From a virus: a DNA stretch of 40,768 nucleotides. The stretch covers positions 1 through 40,768 of IMG/VR virus record IMGVR_UViG_3300025684_000028; one strand, 5' to 3'. Under the pieces are notes generated by a model. It did no database searches. It was not told the DNA's origin and saw only the letters and a program-made list of their open reading frames with translations. A program made the position numbers and the translations under genes. Of the stretch, positions 31,828 to 40,768 are shown in pieces. Positions within the stretch are counted from its first letter, which is position 1. Every line of letters begins with the position of its first letter.

Positions 31828-34800
31828 TGGCCGCTATAATTCGGATAAAACGATCCACGACAGCATCGGCTCCAGGATCGCTAAAATCAGGAGAAATTGC
31901 TTATTCCGCCGGCGTTGGCTCTCAAGGCAATGGGGGCGATCGCCTCTACTTTGGTAAAGGTGATGACGGCAATGGAAATGCCACTACCATTGAAATTATT
32001 GGTGGTGCGTATTTCTCAAACTTATTAGACCACGTTGCAGGAACATTAACCGCATCAAGCGCGCTGATTGTCGATGCTGACTCAAAAATCGACAACTTAA
32101 AAGTTGACAATATTGATATTAATGGTAATACCATTTCAACAACCAATGCCAATGGTAATTTGGTTCTTGATCCAAATGGTACTGGTAATATTGATGTTAG
32201 TGGCGCTAGAATTATTAGTGCTGCTAATCCAACATCAGCACAAGATGTCGCTACTAAAGGTTATGTTGATGCACAGAATGCTGCCAGTTCAATTACAATT
32301 GGTTCAGATTCTGCCGGCGTATACCAATTAGACCTTAATGATTCCACCTTTGAAATTAGAGGTGGTAATGTTCTTTCTACTCGTAGAGATGGACCGACTA
32401 TTACAGTCGACCTTGATAATACTGCGGTAACTGCTGGAAGTTATGGATCAGCTACTACGATCCCAACATTTACTGTTGATGCACAAGGTCGTTTAACAGC
32501 TGCTGATGGTGAAACACTATCATGGAATAATCTTGCTGATATCCCAGATCTTCTTGATTCGGCTGATGCAAATATTCTTATTAACTCTGCTGTTAGTACT
32601 GCAATCAATAATATCATTGATGGAGCTCCAGGTGCGTTAGATACACTTAACGAACTTGCGGCCGCATTAAACGATGATAGTGATGCTTATAATACTTTGC
32701 TTTCGGCAATTGATGCATTACCTGATTCTGCACAAGTACAAGGTATTATTGATCAATCATATATTCGTGCTAGACAAATTACGTATAACACTTCGGACTT
32801 CCTTGATTCTGATACAGTATCATTAGTTGTTGATAATGCGTATGTTCAAGCTAGACAAGATTACTCATATACATCATTAACTGACGTGCCTGATCTTTTT
32901 GATTCTGGCGATGCCACAATCTTAATTGATAGTGCGTATATTAATGCTCGAGTAGATCAAACCGCTTCGCTCGATTCTGCAGAAGCAATTGCTTTAATTG
33001 ATTCAGCGCATGTACAAGCTCGTCAAGACTATGCTTATAGTTCTTTAACTGGTGTACCTACTGCTCTAAGTCAATTTGATAACGATGAGAAATTTGTCGA
33101 TTCAGCCGCAGCTAGAGGATTATTGAGTGGTGGCACTGGTGTTACATATACTTCTGCAACTGGTGTTATTGCAATCGGGCAATCAGTCGAAACAACTGAT
33201 AGCGTAACGTTTGGCAATATTGATGTTACTAATAATGTTGTCATTGGTGGTAATCTACAAGTTAATGGTACAACTACTACAGTTAATGCCGAAAACTTAG
33301 AAGTTACTGACAATATGATCTATATGAATGCTGGAGAATCTGGTGGATCTCCAACATTGCAGGTTGATGTTGGTTGGGCAGCAAACGTTAACGATAATGG
33401 ATCTTATACCCATGTTGGTATGTTCCGGGATGCATCTGACGATACATTCAAAGTATATGGTAATTATGCACCTGAGCCTGATGCATCAGTAGAAATTAAT
33501 ACTGCTCATGCTTCGTTCGAGTTAGCACCATTTGCTGCTAAAACTCTTACTGGTGAATATCTTGGATTTGATTCAGACTTCAATACTAAGACAGTTAGTA
33601 GTCTTGCTAATGATGCAAATTATCTTGATTCTAATACAGTTCAAGGTGTTATTGATCAATCATATATTCAGGGTCTACAAACCACATATAGTAACCTTTC
33701 TGAATTTGCCAATGATACTAATTATCTTGATAGTAGTACTGTTTTAAATGTAATTGATGCAGCTTATATTCAAGCAAATCAGAAATCATATATTGATTCG
33801 GCATTGTCTGATTATCGGTTTATGGATTCTGGTGAAGTAATTACTCTTGTAGATTCAGCATATGTTCAAGCCCGTCAGGATTACGCATATAGTTCATTAA
33901 CTGGTGTACCTACAGCATTAAGTGAATTTAGCAATGATACTAACTTCCTTGATAGTAATACTGTAACTGGAGTTATTGATCAAGCATATGTAAGATCAAA
34001 TCAAATTACTTACAGTACGATTGATTTTACCGATTCAGCCTATGTTAACGCACAAATTACTAGTGCAGTTAATAATTTGATTGATGGTGCTCCTGGATCA
34101 CTCGATACACTTAACGAACTTGCTGCAGCGTTGAATGATGATTCCAATGCGTTTAATACGCTGTTGGGTTACATTACGGATCTTCCAGATTCTGCTCAAG
34201 TACAACAAATCATTGACCAAGCTTATATTAGAGCTCGTCAGATTACCTACAATACCTCCGACTTCCTTGATTCATCAAGCGTCGAATTGGTAGTTGACAA
34301 TACCTATGTACAAGCTCGTCAAACAACTTACAATACGTCTGACTTTGCTGATTCAGCTTATGTACATTCGTACTTCCAAACCAACGTACCACGTTACGGT
34401 ACAGACTACGTTGATAGTGCCTATGTAACTGGATTGCCTGTAAGCACATTCACAAATGATGCTAATTATCTTGACTCTAACACAGTTACTGGCGTAATTG
34501 ACCAGACCTATGTTCAAGCAAATCAAGATTATGCTTATAGCTCATTAAGTGGAGTGCCTACTGCATTAAGTCAATTCAATAATGATACAAATTATCTTGA
34601 CTCTAACACAGTTCAAGATGTTATTGATGCCGCTTATGTTCAAGCAAATCAAACTACATATAATACTTCTGATTTCTTAGATTCAGATACAGTATCATTA
34701 GTAGTTGATAATGCTTATGTTCAGTCTAGACAAATTACTTATAACACATCTGACTTTACGGATTCAGCATATGTTGCAAGTGAAATTACTGCTGCAATTA

Positions 34801-36719
34801 ATAATTTGATTGATGGTGCACCTGGTGCTCTTGATACTTTAAATGAACTTGCTGCAGCTCTTAATGACGACGCAAATGCTTATCAAACTTTACTTTCTCA
34901 GATCAATGCACTTCTAGATTCATCTGAAGTACTTGCCCTGATTGACCAAAATTATATTCGATCAAATCAGATTACCTATAATACTTCTGATTTCCTCGAT
35001 TCAAGTACGGTCGAATTAGTAGTTGATAATGCTTATGTTCAGTCAAGACAGATCACTTATAACACATCTGACTTCCTTGATTCAAGCACTGTTTCGTTAG
35101 TAGTTAATAATAGCTACGTCCAAGCAAGACAAGATTATTCGTATACTTCTTTGACGGATCTTCCTGACTTCTTTGATTCGGCTGATGCAACAATCTTAAT
35201 TGATAGTGCATACATCCAGGCTAGACAAGCACTAGTTGATTCAGGTTCAGTCATTAATATTATTAATGCTACTGCTGATTCAGCATATGTTCAGGCTAGA
35301 CAGGACTATGCTTACTCATCACTAACTGGTGTACCTACAGCATTAAGTGAATTTACAAATGATACTAACTATCTTGACTCAAATACAGTCACTGGAGTTA
35401 TTGATCAAGCGTATATTCAGAGTCTGCAAACCACTTACAATACTAGTGACTTTACAGATTCAGCTTATGTCAATACGCAGATTACTACTGCAGTTAACAA
35501 TCTGATTGATGGAGCACCTGGTGCCCTTGATACTTTGAATGAACTGGCAGCTGCACTCTCTGACGATGCTGATGCATTCAATACATTGCTCGGATATATT
35601 ACTGATCTTCCAGATTCAGCTCAAGTCCAGCAAATTATTGACACCGCTTATATTCAAGCTAGACAGATTACCTATAATACATCTGACTTCTTGGATTCTT
35701 CAAGTGTTGAATTGGTTATTGATTCAGCTTACGTACAAGCAAGACAAACTCTAAGAGATTCATCTTATGTGCGTGGTGTTAAATTCAACGAAGCTGGTGA
35801 TAATGACTTCTTACATGTTGATGACATTAGAACTGAAAATTACTTCCGCGTTAAAGTTCATAATGAAGTAAATGGTACACTTATCTATGGTTCATACGAT
35901 AGTGGTGTATCTCTTTATTATGATGGAAGTTCGGCAAGATTACGTACAACAGCCACAGGTCTTAGTACTTATGGCAGATTGCACGGTGACTCAGCTGAAT
36001 TTAATCGTTTAGTATTGGATAATTCGACTGTTGATTCTTCATGGGTTAACGATCGAGTCAGTCAAACAACGATTGAAGCTCTTCAGACACACTATTTGGA
36101 TAGTGCTCTAACTACACAATTAATTGATAGTGCATATATCCAAGCTAGACAAATTGCTGGTACTGATTCATCTGCTGTAACTAATTTGATCAATCTAACA
36201 GTTGATTCAGATTATATTAGAGCAAGATCAAATGTAAGTGCAAAACAAGAACTTGCTGGTGGAGGAGAAACAGACGTTGATCTGACTCTTAGACTGGTTG
36301 GTCTTGGAAATGGTACAATTGGTCTTCAAGCTGAAGCACCGATTATTGACAGCGTTGGTGCAGTAACTCAGACAATTCTACAATATCGTGGAATTGATTC
36401 TTCAAGTGTTAGTTACTACATTGACTCAGCTTATATTCAAGCAAGACAGGCTGGTGGGGCTACAAATACTGATGGTCTCAGCGAAGGTTCAACAAATCTT
36501 TATTATACCGATGAAAGAGTAGATGATCGAATTAGCCAATTGCTAATGACTGATTCTGCGATTTCAGCGACATATGACGATAGCGCAAATACATTGCTAA
36601 TCTCAGCAGAAAAAGCAACGACTACTACCGCTGGTGTAGCAAGCTTTGACTCAGCTGGATTTAATGTAAGTGCACAAGGTCATGTAACATTGGTTGAAAT
36701 TGATGGTGGAACCTACTAA
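31827..36719 (+). CDS. Giant repetitive tail fibre (1630 aa)
   Basis: The N-terminus IIRIKRSTTASAPGSLKSGE followed by IAYSAGVGSQGN is the attachment module seen in marine T4-like fibres. The shaft is built of short repeats of the form DSxYVQARQ/ITYNTSDFLDS, with four long units containing DGAPGALDTLNELAAAL. A VNGTTTTVNAENLEVTDNMI block lies near residue 475. After about residue 1310 a non-repetitive region follows (RTENYFRVKVHNEVNGTL), then more DSxYIQARQ repeats and a C-terminal TTTTAGVASFDSAGFNVSAQ. It is presumably a trimeric long fibre shaft. A late promoter and hairpin follow the stop. Confidence 0.8.
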   Translation: MAAIIRIKRSTTASAPGSLKSGEIAYSAGVGSQGNGGDRLYFGKGDDGNGNATTIEIIGGAYFSNLLDHVAGTLTASSALIVDADSKIDNLKVDNIDINGNTISTTNANGNLVLDPNGTGNIDVSGARIISAANPTSAQDVATKGYVDAQNAASSITIGSDSAGVYQLDLNDSTFEIRGGNVLSTRRDGPTITVDLDNTAVTAGSYGSATTIPTFTVDAQGRLTAADGETLSWNNLADIPDLLDSADANILINSAVSTAINNIIDGAPGALDTLNELAAALNDDSDAYNTLLSAIDALPDSAQVQGIIDQSYIRARQITYNTSDFLDSDTVSLVVDNAYVQARQDYSYTSLTDVPDLFDSGDATILIDSAYINARVDQTASLDSAEAIALIDSAHVQARQDYAYSSLTGVPTALSQFDNDEKFVDSAAARGLLSGGTGVTYTSATGVIAIGQSVETTDSVTFGNIDVTNNVVIGGNLQVNGTTTTVNAENLEVTDNMIYMNAGESGGSPTLQVDVGWAANVNDNGSYTHVGMFRDASDDTFKVYGNYAPEPDASVEINTAHASFELAPFAAKTLTGEYLGFDSDFNTKTVSSLANDANYLDSNTVQGVIDQSYIQGLQTTYSNLSEFANDTNYLDSSTVLNVIDAAYIQANQKSYIDSALSDYRFMDSGEVITLVDSAYVQARQDYAYSSLTGVPTALSEFSNDTNFLDSNTVTGVIDQAYVRSNQITYSTIDFTDSAYVNAQITSAVNNLIDGAPGSLDTLNELAAALNDDSNAFNTLLGYITDLPDSAQVQQIIDQAYIRARQITYNTSDFLDSSSVELVVDNTYVQARQTTYNTSDFADSAYVHSYFQTNVPRYGTDYVDSAYVTGLPVSTFTNDANYLDSNTVTGVIDQTYVQANQDYAYSSLSGVPTALSQFNNDTNYLDSNTVQDVIDAAYVQANQTTYNTSDFLDSDTVSLVVDNAYVQSRQITYNTSDFTDSAYVASEITAAINNLIDGAPGALDTLNELAAALNDDANAYQTLLSQINALLDSSEVLALIDQNYIRSNQITYNTSDFLDSSTVELVVDNAYVQSRQITYNTSDFLDSSTVSLVVNNSYVQARQDYSYTSLTDLPDFFDSADATILIDSAYIQARQALVDSGSVINIINATADSAYVQARQDYAYSSLTGVPTALSEFTNDTNYLDSNTVTGVIDQAYIQSLQTTYNTSDFTDSAYVNTQITTAVNNLIDGAPGALDTLNELAAALSDDADAFNTLLGYITDLPDSAQVQQIIDTAYIQARQITYNTSDFLDSSSVELVIDSAYVQARQTLRDSSYVRGVKFNEAGDNDFLHVDDIRTENYFRVKVHNEVNGTLIYGSYDSGVSLYYDGSSARLRTTATGLSTYGRLHGDSAEFNRLVLDNSTVDSSWVNDRVSQTTIEALQTHYLDSALTTQLIDSAYIQARQIAGTDSSAVTNLINLTVDSDYIRARSNVSAKQELAGGGETDVDLTLRLVGLGNGTIGLQAEAPIIDSVGAVTQTILQYRGIDSSSVSYYIDSAYIQARQAGGATNTDGLSEGSTNLYYTDERVDDRISQLLMTDSAISATYDDSANTLLISAEKATTTTAGVASFDSAGFNVSAQGHVTLVEIDGGTY
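32601..35690 (+). repeat. Four long in-frame repeats in the giant fibre
   Basis: Copies begin near 32601, 34061, 34791 and 35491. Each runs about 200 nt and encodes (I/V)NN(I/L)IDGAPGxLDTLNELAAAL, then a DSAQVQxIIDxxYI linker and ITYNTSDFLDS. The third copy departs in the linker (DSSEVLALIDQ). Protein identity is high, but codons differ between copies, so the DNA repeats are imperfect. Confidence 0.75.
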
Positions 36720-36727
36720 TAAAAGCA

Positions 36728-36735
36728 TATAAATA
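36728..36735 (+). promoter_or_regulatory. Late promoter TATAAATA before the 589-aa fibre
   Basis: Exact box after the giant fibre stop. The expected start site (about 36741) is just upstream of a strong hairpin. Confidence 0.7.
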
Positions 36736-36744
36736 ACTACTAAA

Positions 36745-36785
36745 GGAGGGGGTTCTTACCCCCTCCGATAGTTATTTTCCTTTTT
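36745..36785 (+). terminator. Strong GC hairpin with T-rich tail
   Basis: GGAGGGGG (36745-36752) and CCCCCTCC (36759-36766) form a perfect 8-bp stem with a TTCTTA loop. AACTA and TAGTT could extend it. A T-rich stretch ATTTTCCTTTTT follows at 36774-36785. It could end the giant-fibre transcript or be a 5' hairpin of the next one, or do both. Confidence 0.7.
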
Positions 36786-36795
36786 AGGGTTCATC

Positions 36796-38565
36796 ATGCC
36801 GACCAAAATTATTCTTAAGAAATCGTCCGTTAGTGGACGTATTCCCGATCCAGGTACGTTAGACTATGGTGAGTTAGCCATTAACTACGCCGATGGTGTT
36901 CTATACTACAAAAATAGCTTAAACACTGTTGAAAGCATTTCAGCTGGATTAGATTCTGATTTAACGTTACAGCTAATAGATTCATCTTATGCAGCGATTT
37001 CTGCAAGTCTAATCCCATCAACAGATTCTACATATGATCTTGGTACCGCTGATAAGAAATGGCGAGAACTTTATCTTTCAGGTAATACCATTCATCTTGG
37101 AGATGCTAAGTTATCTGCAGATGCTAGTGGTAATATCGAAGTACGAGATAATTTAGGCCAATTAAAGAAAATCGTAGTTGATGAAATTGAGGTTGGTACT
37201 GGGGCCAATAAAGTCAAACTAAAAGGAAATAACGGTAAACTTCGAGTTGATACTGTATCTGATATTCAAGTAAAGTTAGACTTTAACCTTAATACAACAA
37301 CAGACTTAATTGAAGGAACTAATAAGTATTATACCGATGCCCGTGTACAAACTTTAGTTAACTCAAGTTATGTTCAAGCTCGTCAGATTCGTGGTGCTGA
37401 CTCGAGCTGGGTAACAGATCAAATTAATGATCTAATTGATGCCGCACCTGGCGCATTAGATACATTAGCAGAATTAGCAAGTGCTATTGGCGATGATGCT
37501 AATTTCTCTACCACAATAACGAATTTAATTGCAACTATGCCAGACTCGGCTTATGTTGCTTCATATGTTTCAAGTCAGTTGCCAAGGTATGGTACTGACT
37601 ATGTAGACTCATCTTACGTATCTTTTGTTCTTCCAAGATACGGTACCGATTATGTAGATTCCTCTTGGGTAACTGGGTACGTTACTGACCAGAACTATAT
37701 TACAGGTTATACTGTAACTCAATCGGATGTCACTAATCATCAAGCAGCATTAAGTATTACAGAATCTCAAATTAGCGATTTTGGAACGTATGCCACTATA
37801 GCAAGTTTAGCAAATATTGCAACTTCTGGTGCATATTCTGATTTATCTGGTACTCCTACTAATGTAAGCACATTCACAAATGATGCTGGATATACTACAT
37901 ATGATTCAACCAATACTGTTGGGATTGTAAATTCTGCGTACATACAAGCTAGACAAATCCGCGGCGCTGATTCTTCTTGGGTTTCAGGCGAAATTACTTC
38001 GGCTGTTGCCGATTTGGTCAATGGTGCAGGAGAAGCAGTTAATACTTTAAATGAACTTGCTACTGCATATGCTGATGCTGATAGTGGTTTACAAACACTT
38101 ATTTCAAACAATAGTATACGTTTAACAACTGCCGAAAGTGAGATTGATACACTACAGAGCTGGGGTAACCATTCATTAGTTGGATATTTAACAGCTAGTA
38201 CAGCTCAATCCACAATTGACTCATCATATGTCAATGATAGAGTAACAATATCAGAAAATCAAATTTCTTCGGTTATAGACTCAGATTATATTCTTTCAAG
38301 ATCTACTTCAGTGGAAATTTATGATGCTTATGATTCATTCATTAGTAGACATCAACTTAAACTTAAAGCTGATACTCAAAATGGTCACGTTGTAGTTGTT
38401 GGTCAAATTTTAGTAGAAGATTCCCAAGGTGCTAATCCAACATTGAGAGATGTTAGTTTCCATAGTTCATTAGAAGAAACAATGATAAACATTAATACGT
38501 TAAAGGCTACTGTAGCATCAAGTACTGATTTTGCTGATTTTCAAGCAAGAATTGCAGCATTATAA
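36796..38565 (+). CDS. Tail fibre protein (589 aa)
   Basis: The N-terminus PTKIILKKSSVSGRIPDPGT, then LDYGELAINYADGVLYYKNS, is the typical fibre attachment module of marine T4-like phages. STDSTYDLGTADKKWRELYL is a fibre repeat motif. The shaft shares DSSYVQARQIRGADSSWV units and an IDAAPGALDTLAELASAIGD block with the giant fibre. A C-terminal helix (LEETMININTLKATV) may trimerise. It is preceded by a late promoter and a 5' hairpin. Confidence 0.78.
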   Translation: MPTKIILKKSSVSGRIPDPGTLDYGELAINYADGVLYYKNSLNTVESISAGLDSDLTLQLIDSSYAAISASLIPSTDSTYDLGTADKKWRELYLSGNTIHLGDAKLSADASGNIEVRDNLGQLKKIVVDEIEVGTGANKVKLKGNNGKLRVDTVSDIQVKLDFNLNTTTDLIEGTNKYYTDARVQTLVNSSYVQARQIRGADSSWVTDQINDLIDAAPGALDTLAELASAIGDDANFSTTITNLIATMPDSAYVASYVSSQLPRYGTDYVDSSYVSFVLPRYGTDYVDSSWVTGYVTDQNYITGYTVTQSDVTNHQAALSITESQISDFGTYATIASLANIATSGAYSDLSGTPTNVSTFTNDAGYTTYDSTNTVGIVNSAYIQARQIRGADSSWVSGEITSAVADLVNGAGEAVNTLNELATAYADADSGLQTLISNNSIRLTTAESEIDTLQSWGNHSLVGYLTASTAQSTIDSSYVNDRVTISENQISSVIDSDYILSRSTSVEIYDAYDSFISRHQLKLKADTQNGHVVVVGQILVEDSQGANPTLRDVSFHSSLEETMININTLKATVASSTDFADFQARIAAL

Positions 38566-38576
38566 AATGAAACTAT

Positions 38577-38584
38577 TATAAATA
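38577..38584 (+). promoter_or_regulatory. Late promoter TATAAATA within a palindrome
   Basis: Exact box. CTATTAT and ATAATAG flank a central AA (38573-38588), so the box sits in a perfect 7-bp inverted repeat. The next start, GTG 38623, is 38 nt downstream. Confidence 0.68.
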
Positions 38585-38622
38585 ATAGTAATATAATAGT
38601 GCCGAACTGGGGATAGTGAACC

Positions 38623-38871
38623 GTGGCAAGTGAGAGTGAAAAAGACTTTAAGATAAAAAATAATCTTAAAGTTGCTGGTAATCTAAGGATTGCTGGTAAT
38701 TTATTAGATTCTAACTGGGTACAGGCTAGACAGAAAATATCCCCTGATTCCGATTTTGTTATAACACAAGTAAATCTTGTAAAACAAGAGTATGATATTA
38801 AGATGAAAGATTTAGAAAATAAGATTTCAGATTTAGTATCATTAATACAACTTATAAATACAAAAGTATAG
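38623..38871 (+). CDS. Small fibre protein with coiled coil, GTG start
   Basis: An 82-aa protein. The GTG start is preceded by GGGGATAG. FKIKNNLKVAGNLRIAGNLL is a fibre-like repeat, and DSNWVQARQKISPDSDF carries the DSxWVQARQ unit seen in the two preceding fibres. The C-terminus (QEYDIKMKDLENKISDLVSL) is a coiled coil. It is probably a short fibre or trimerisation piece. Confidence 0.6.
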   Translation: MASESEKDFKIKNNLKVAGNLRIAGNLLDSNWVQARQKISPDSDFVITQVNLVKQEYDIKMKDLENKISDLVSLIQLINTKV

Positions 38872-38888
38872 GAACGAGGATAAACACC

Positions 38889-40768
38889 ATGGCAGATAGA
38901 ATCCCTCTAGTCATAAGTGATAATAAACTCAGAGAAATATCCGCATCAGATAATTTAAAAGTTTCAGGCGTTGTGCCCGTTACTGGAAGCACTTACGATT
39001 TGGGTAGTTCAGCTGCACGTTTTTCTAAATTATATGTAGATTCACAAGGTATATACACCGGTGGATTATATCTTAAAGATTCAAATGGCACATTGGCCGC
39101 ATTCAACTTAGACGGATCAGCAGCTTCAATTGCTGGTGGTGTAAGTGGTTTGACTTGGACAGCAGCCGATAACGAACTTTCTGCAGCTTCTGCTGATGGT
39201 TCAAGCACAACTGTCGTAATTGACGAAATGCTAGATCTTGACATTACCAATGACTTAATTGTTGGTGGTGACATTAAAACTGGAACTGTGTGGATCAAAG
39301 ACGACGGTTCAAATACTATTAAATTTACGCAATCTGACGGCACTACTGCAGCAACTATTAGTAGCGATAACATTGATGCTACTACAATTGCTAATGGTAC
39401 TTCAAACGTTGCTGTTGCGGCTAGTTCAGACGTAACTATCGATGCTGCTGGTTCAACTATTGTTACTGTTGCTAGCTCAAGAGTTACACTTGATCAGAAC
39501 ACAACTGTTAATGGTACTCTTGATGTTACTGGTAACCTCACAGTTAACGGAACAACTACAACAGTCAATTCAACAAATAGTTTAGTTGCTGATCCTTTAA
39601 TTGAGTTAAATACAGGTGCAACTTCGAACGCTAACGACTTGGGCTTTATTTTCGAGCGTGGTTCAACTGGCGACAATGCTGTGTTTGCTTGGGACGAGAG
39701 TGTAGACAAGTTTGTTGTTGGTACAACAACAGCAACAGGTGCTAGTACAGGCGATCTTACAATCGCTAGTGGAACACTTGTGGCAGCAACATTTGAAGGT
39801 GCTTTAACTGGTGATGTAACTGGTAACGCAGACACAGCAACAGCACTTGAAACTGCAAGAAATATTGGTGGTGTGTCATTTGATGGAACAGCAGCAATTA
39901 ATCTTCCAGGTGTTAATACTGCTGGTAACCAAGACACTAGTGGTAACGCGGCAACAGCAACAGCACTTGCAACAGCAAGAGCAATCGCACTAAGCGGTGA
40001 TGTAACTGGTACAGCTAACTTTGATGGTAGTGCAGGTATTACTATTGCAGCAACAATTGCAGCTAACTCAGTTGCACTAGGTACAGACACAACTGGCAAC
40101 TATGTTGAAAGTTTAGTTGGTGGTAATGGTATTACTGCTGGCGCCGCAGCAGAAGGCGGAACACCGTCTATTGCAGTTGACTTAACTGACAACAGCATCT
40201 TTGCTACTGACGGCACTGTAAGCCGTGCTGTAGTACTAGACGGTAGTGGTGACTTCTCTGCTAACATGATCACATCAGATCTAACTGGCGATGTAACTGG
40301 TAATGCAGATACAGCAACAGCACTTGCAACAGCAAGAGCGATTCAAGTTAGTGGTGCTGTAACTGGTACTGCAAACTTTGATGGAAGTGCAGCAATTAAC
40401 ATTGTTACAACTGCAACAGCAGATCCAACACTAACATTGGCTGGTGATTTGAGTGGTAGTGCTACATTTACTAACCTTGGTAATGCTACACTAACAGCAA
40501 CTATTGCTGCTAACAGTGTTGCACTTGGTACAGACACAACTGGTAACTATGTAAATGCAGCATCAGGTGGTAACGGTATTACTGTTACACATACACCAGC
40601 TGAAGGTTCAAGCATTGGTATTGCAGTTGACCTAACTGACACAGCAATCTTTGCTAGTGATGGTACAGCAAGTCGTGCAGTAGTACTAGATGCAAGTGGT
40701 GACTTTACAGCAACTACAGCAACATTCACTAACATGGATGGTATCCTAGGTGCTAACACAGCGGCAGC
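38889..40768 (+). CDS. Tail fibre protein, 5' part (runs off the window)
   Basis: Open from ATG 38889, preceded by GGAACGAGGA (AGGA about 10 nt upstream), with no stop before the end of the window (more than 626 residues). The N-terminus ADRIPLVISDNKLREISASD and GSTYDLGSSAARFSKLYVD are fibre attachment motifs. VNGTTTTVNSTNSLVADPLI and DLGFIFERGSTGDNAVFAWD are conserved in phage fibres. From about 39800 it contains repeats with TGDVTGNADTATALATARAI, then GTDTTGNYV and SRAVVLDGSGDF. By eye the codon choice is richer in ACA and GCA than in the other fibres. The C-terminus and any tip lie outside the window. Confidence 0.75.
   Translation, partial: MADRIPLVISDNKLREISASDNLKVSGVVPVTGSTYDLGSSAARFSKLYVDSQGIYTGGLYLKDSNGTLAAFNLDGSAASIAGGVSGLTWTAADNELSAASADGSSTTVVIDEMLDLDITNDLIVGGDIKTGTVWIKDDGSNTIKFTQSDGTTAATISSDNIDATTIANGTSNVAVAASSDVTIDAAGSTIVTVASSRVTLDQNTTVNGTLDVTGNLTVNGTTTTVNSTNSLVADPLIELNTGATSNANDLGFIFERGSTGDNAVFAWDESVDKFVVGTTTATGASTGDLTIASGTLVAATFEGALTGDVTGNADTATALETARNIGGVSFDGTAAINLPGVNTAGNQDTSGNAATATALATARAIALSGDVTGTANFDGSAGITIAATIAANSVALGTDTTGNYVESLVGGNGITAGAAAEGGTPSIAVDLTDNSIFATDGTVSRAVVLDGSGDFSANMITSDLTGDVTGNADTATALATARAIQVSGAVTGTANFDGSAAINIVTTATADPTLTLAGDLSGSATFTNLGNATLTATIAANSVALGTDTTGNYVNAASGGNGITVTHTPAEGSSIGIAVDLTDTAIFASDGTASRAVVLDASGDFTATTATFTNMDGILGANTAA
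39808..40553 (+). repeat. Long in-frame repeat in the last fibre gene
   Basis: CTGGTGATGTAACTGG... at 39808-39848 recurs at 40285-40325 (offset 477 nt), and GTTGCACTAGGTACAGACAC at 40071 recurs at 40518 (offset 447 nt). The unit is about 150-160 residues with a small indel between copies. Confidence 0.7.

Noticed and set aside
32601-35690. Regularly spaced repeats suggesting a CRISPR or satellite array
   Set aside because: The repeats are in frame, vary at synonymous positions and encode fibre shaft units. No constant direct repeat with unique spacers exists.
39494-40759. Alanine/valine-rich minus-strand frames at the right end
   Set aside because: They are shadows of the repetitive fibre gene, which is continuously open on the + strand.
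1-40768. tRNA or rRNA genes
   Set aside because: No cloverleaf-like or rRNA-like sequence was noticed, and genes are packed with no gap above about 80 nt, leaving no room. A tRNA search program would settle it.

Overview
The window looks like part of the genome of an AT-rich T4-like myovirus (a marine 'exo-T-even' phage of the kind known from cyanobacteria, SAR11 and other marine bacteria). The case rests on recognisable homologues of T4 gp32, gp4, gp26, gp51, gp48, gp53, gp27, gp5, gp25, gp6, gp8 and a gp54/gp19-type protein, on exact copies of the T4 late promoter box TATAAATA at operon heads, and on very large repetitive tail fibres. The host cannot be named from this sequence.

Layout. 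(1) 1-690: 3' end of gene 32 (ssDNA-binding protein), + strand. (2) 687-5567, minus strand: gp4 head completion, a eukaryotic-type phosphomannomutase, a conserved virion-type protein, a gp54/gp19-family tube protein, gp26-like and gp51-like proteins, and a probable tape-measure protein. The gp26/gp51 junction carries T TTT TTA just before the gp26 stop and an open -1 frame behind it, which is the arrangement of a frameshifted tail-assembly chaperone. (3) 5568-5620: divergent late-promoter region. (4) 5621-22344, + strand: tube cap gp48, wedge gp53, hub gp27, spike gp5 without lysozyme, a small protein, gp25, gp6, a gp7-position protein, a fibre-like protein, gp8, a 1706-aa DUF4815-type structural protein, then small and fibre-like proteins. 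(5) 22322-23645, + strand: a glycosyltransferase-like gene and a 2OG-oxygenase-like gene. (6) 23637-31133, minus strand: ten overlapping genes encoding two glycosyltransferase-like proteins, a DegT-type aminotransferase, a complete radical SAM enzyme, a NodU/TobZ-type carbamoyltransferase, a methyltransferase, and two tandem cassettes that each pair a short SPASM-like cysteine protein with a separate radical SAM core. (7) 31134-40768, + strand: a BppU-like protein and successive tail-fibre genes of 86, 1630, 589, 82 and more than 626 aa, the last running off the window.

How it fits together. Regions 2-4 build the baseplate, tail tube and neck. Regions 4 and 7 build the host-recognition apparatus. 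The chemistry in regions 2, 5 and 6 (mannose-1-phosphate supply, aminotransferase, radical SAM steps, methylation, carbamoylation, glycosyl transfer) resembles a pathway for an unusual sugar or small-molecule decoration. Because it is embedded among fibre genes, a reasonable inference is decoration of virion fibres or alteration of the host surface. Modification of nucleotides is an alternative. The substrate is unknown.

The observations most worth a second look are the gp26/gp51 frameshift, the two split radical-SAM/SPASM cassettes inside the minus-strand operon, and two minus-strand genes whose late promoter box places the expected start site exactly on the A of the ATG.
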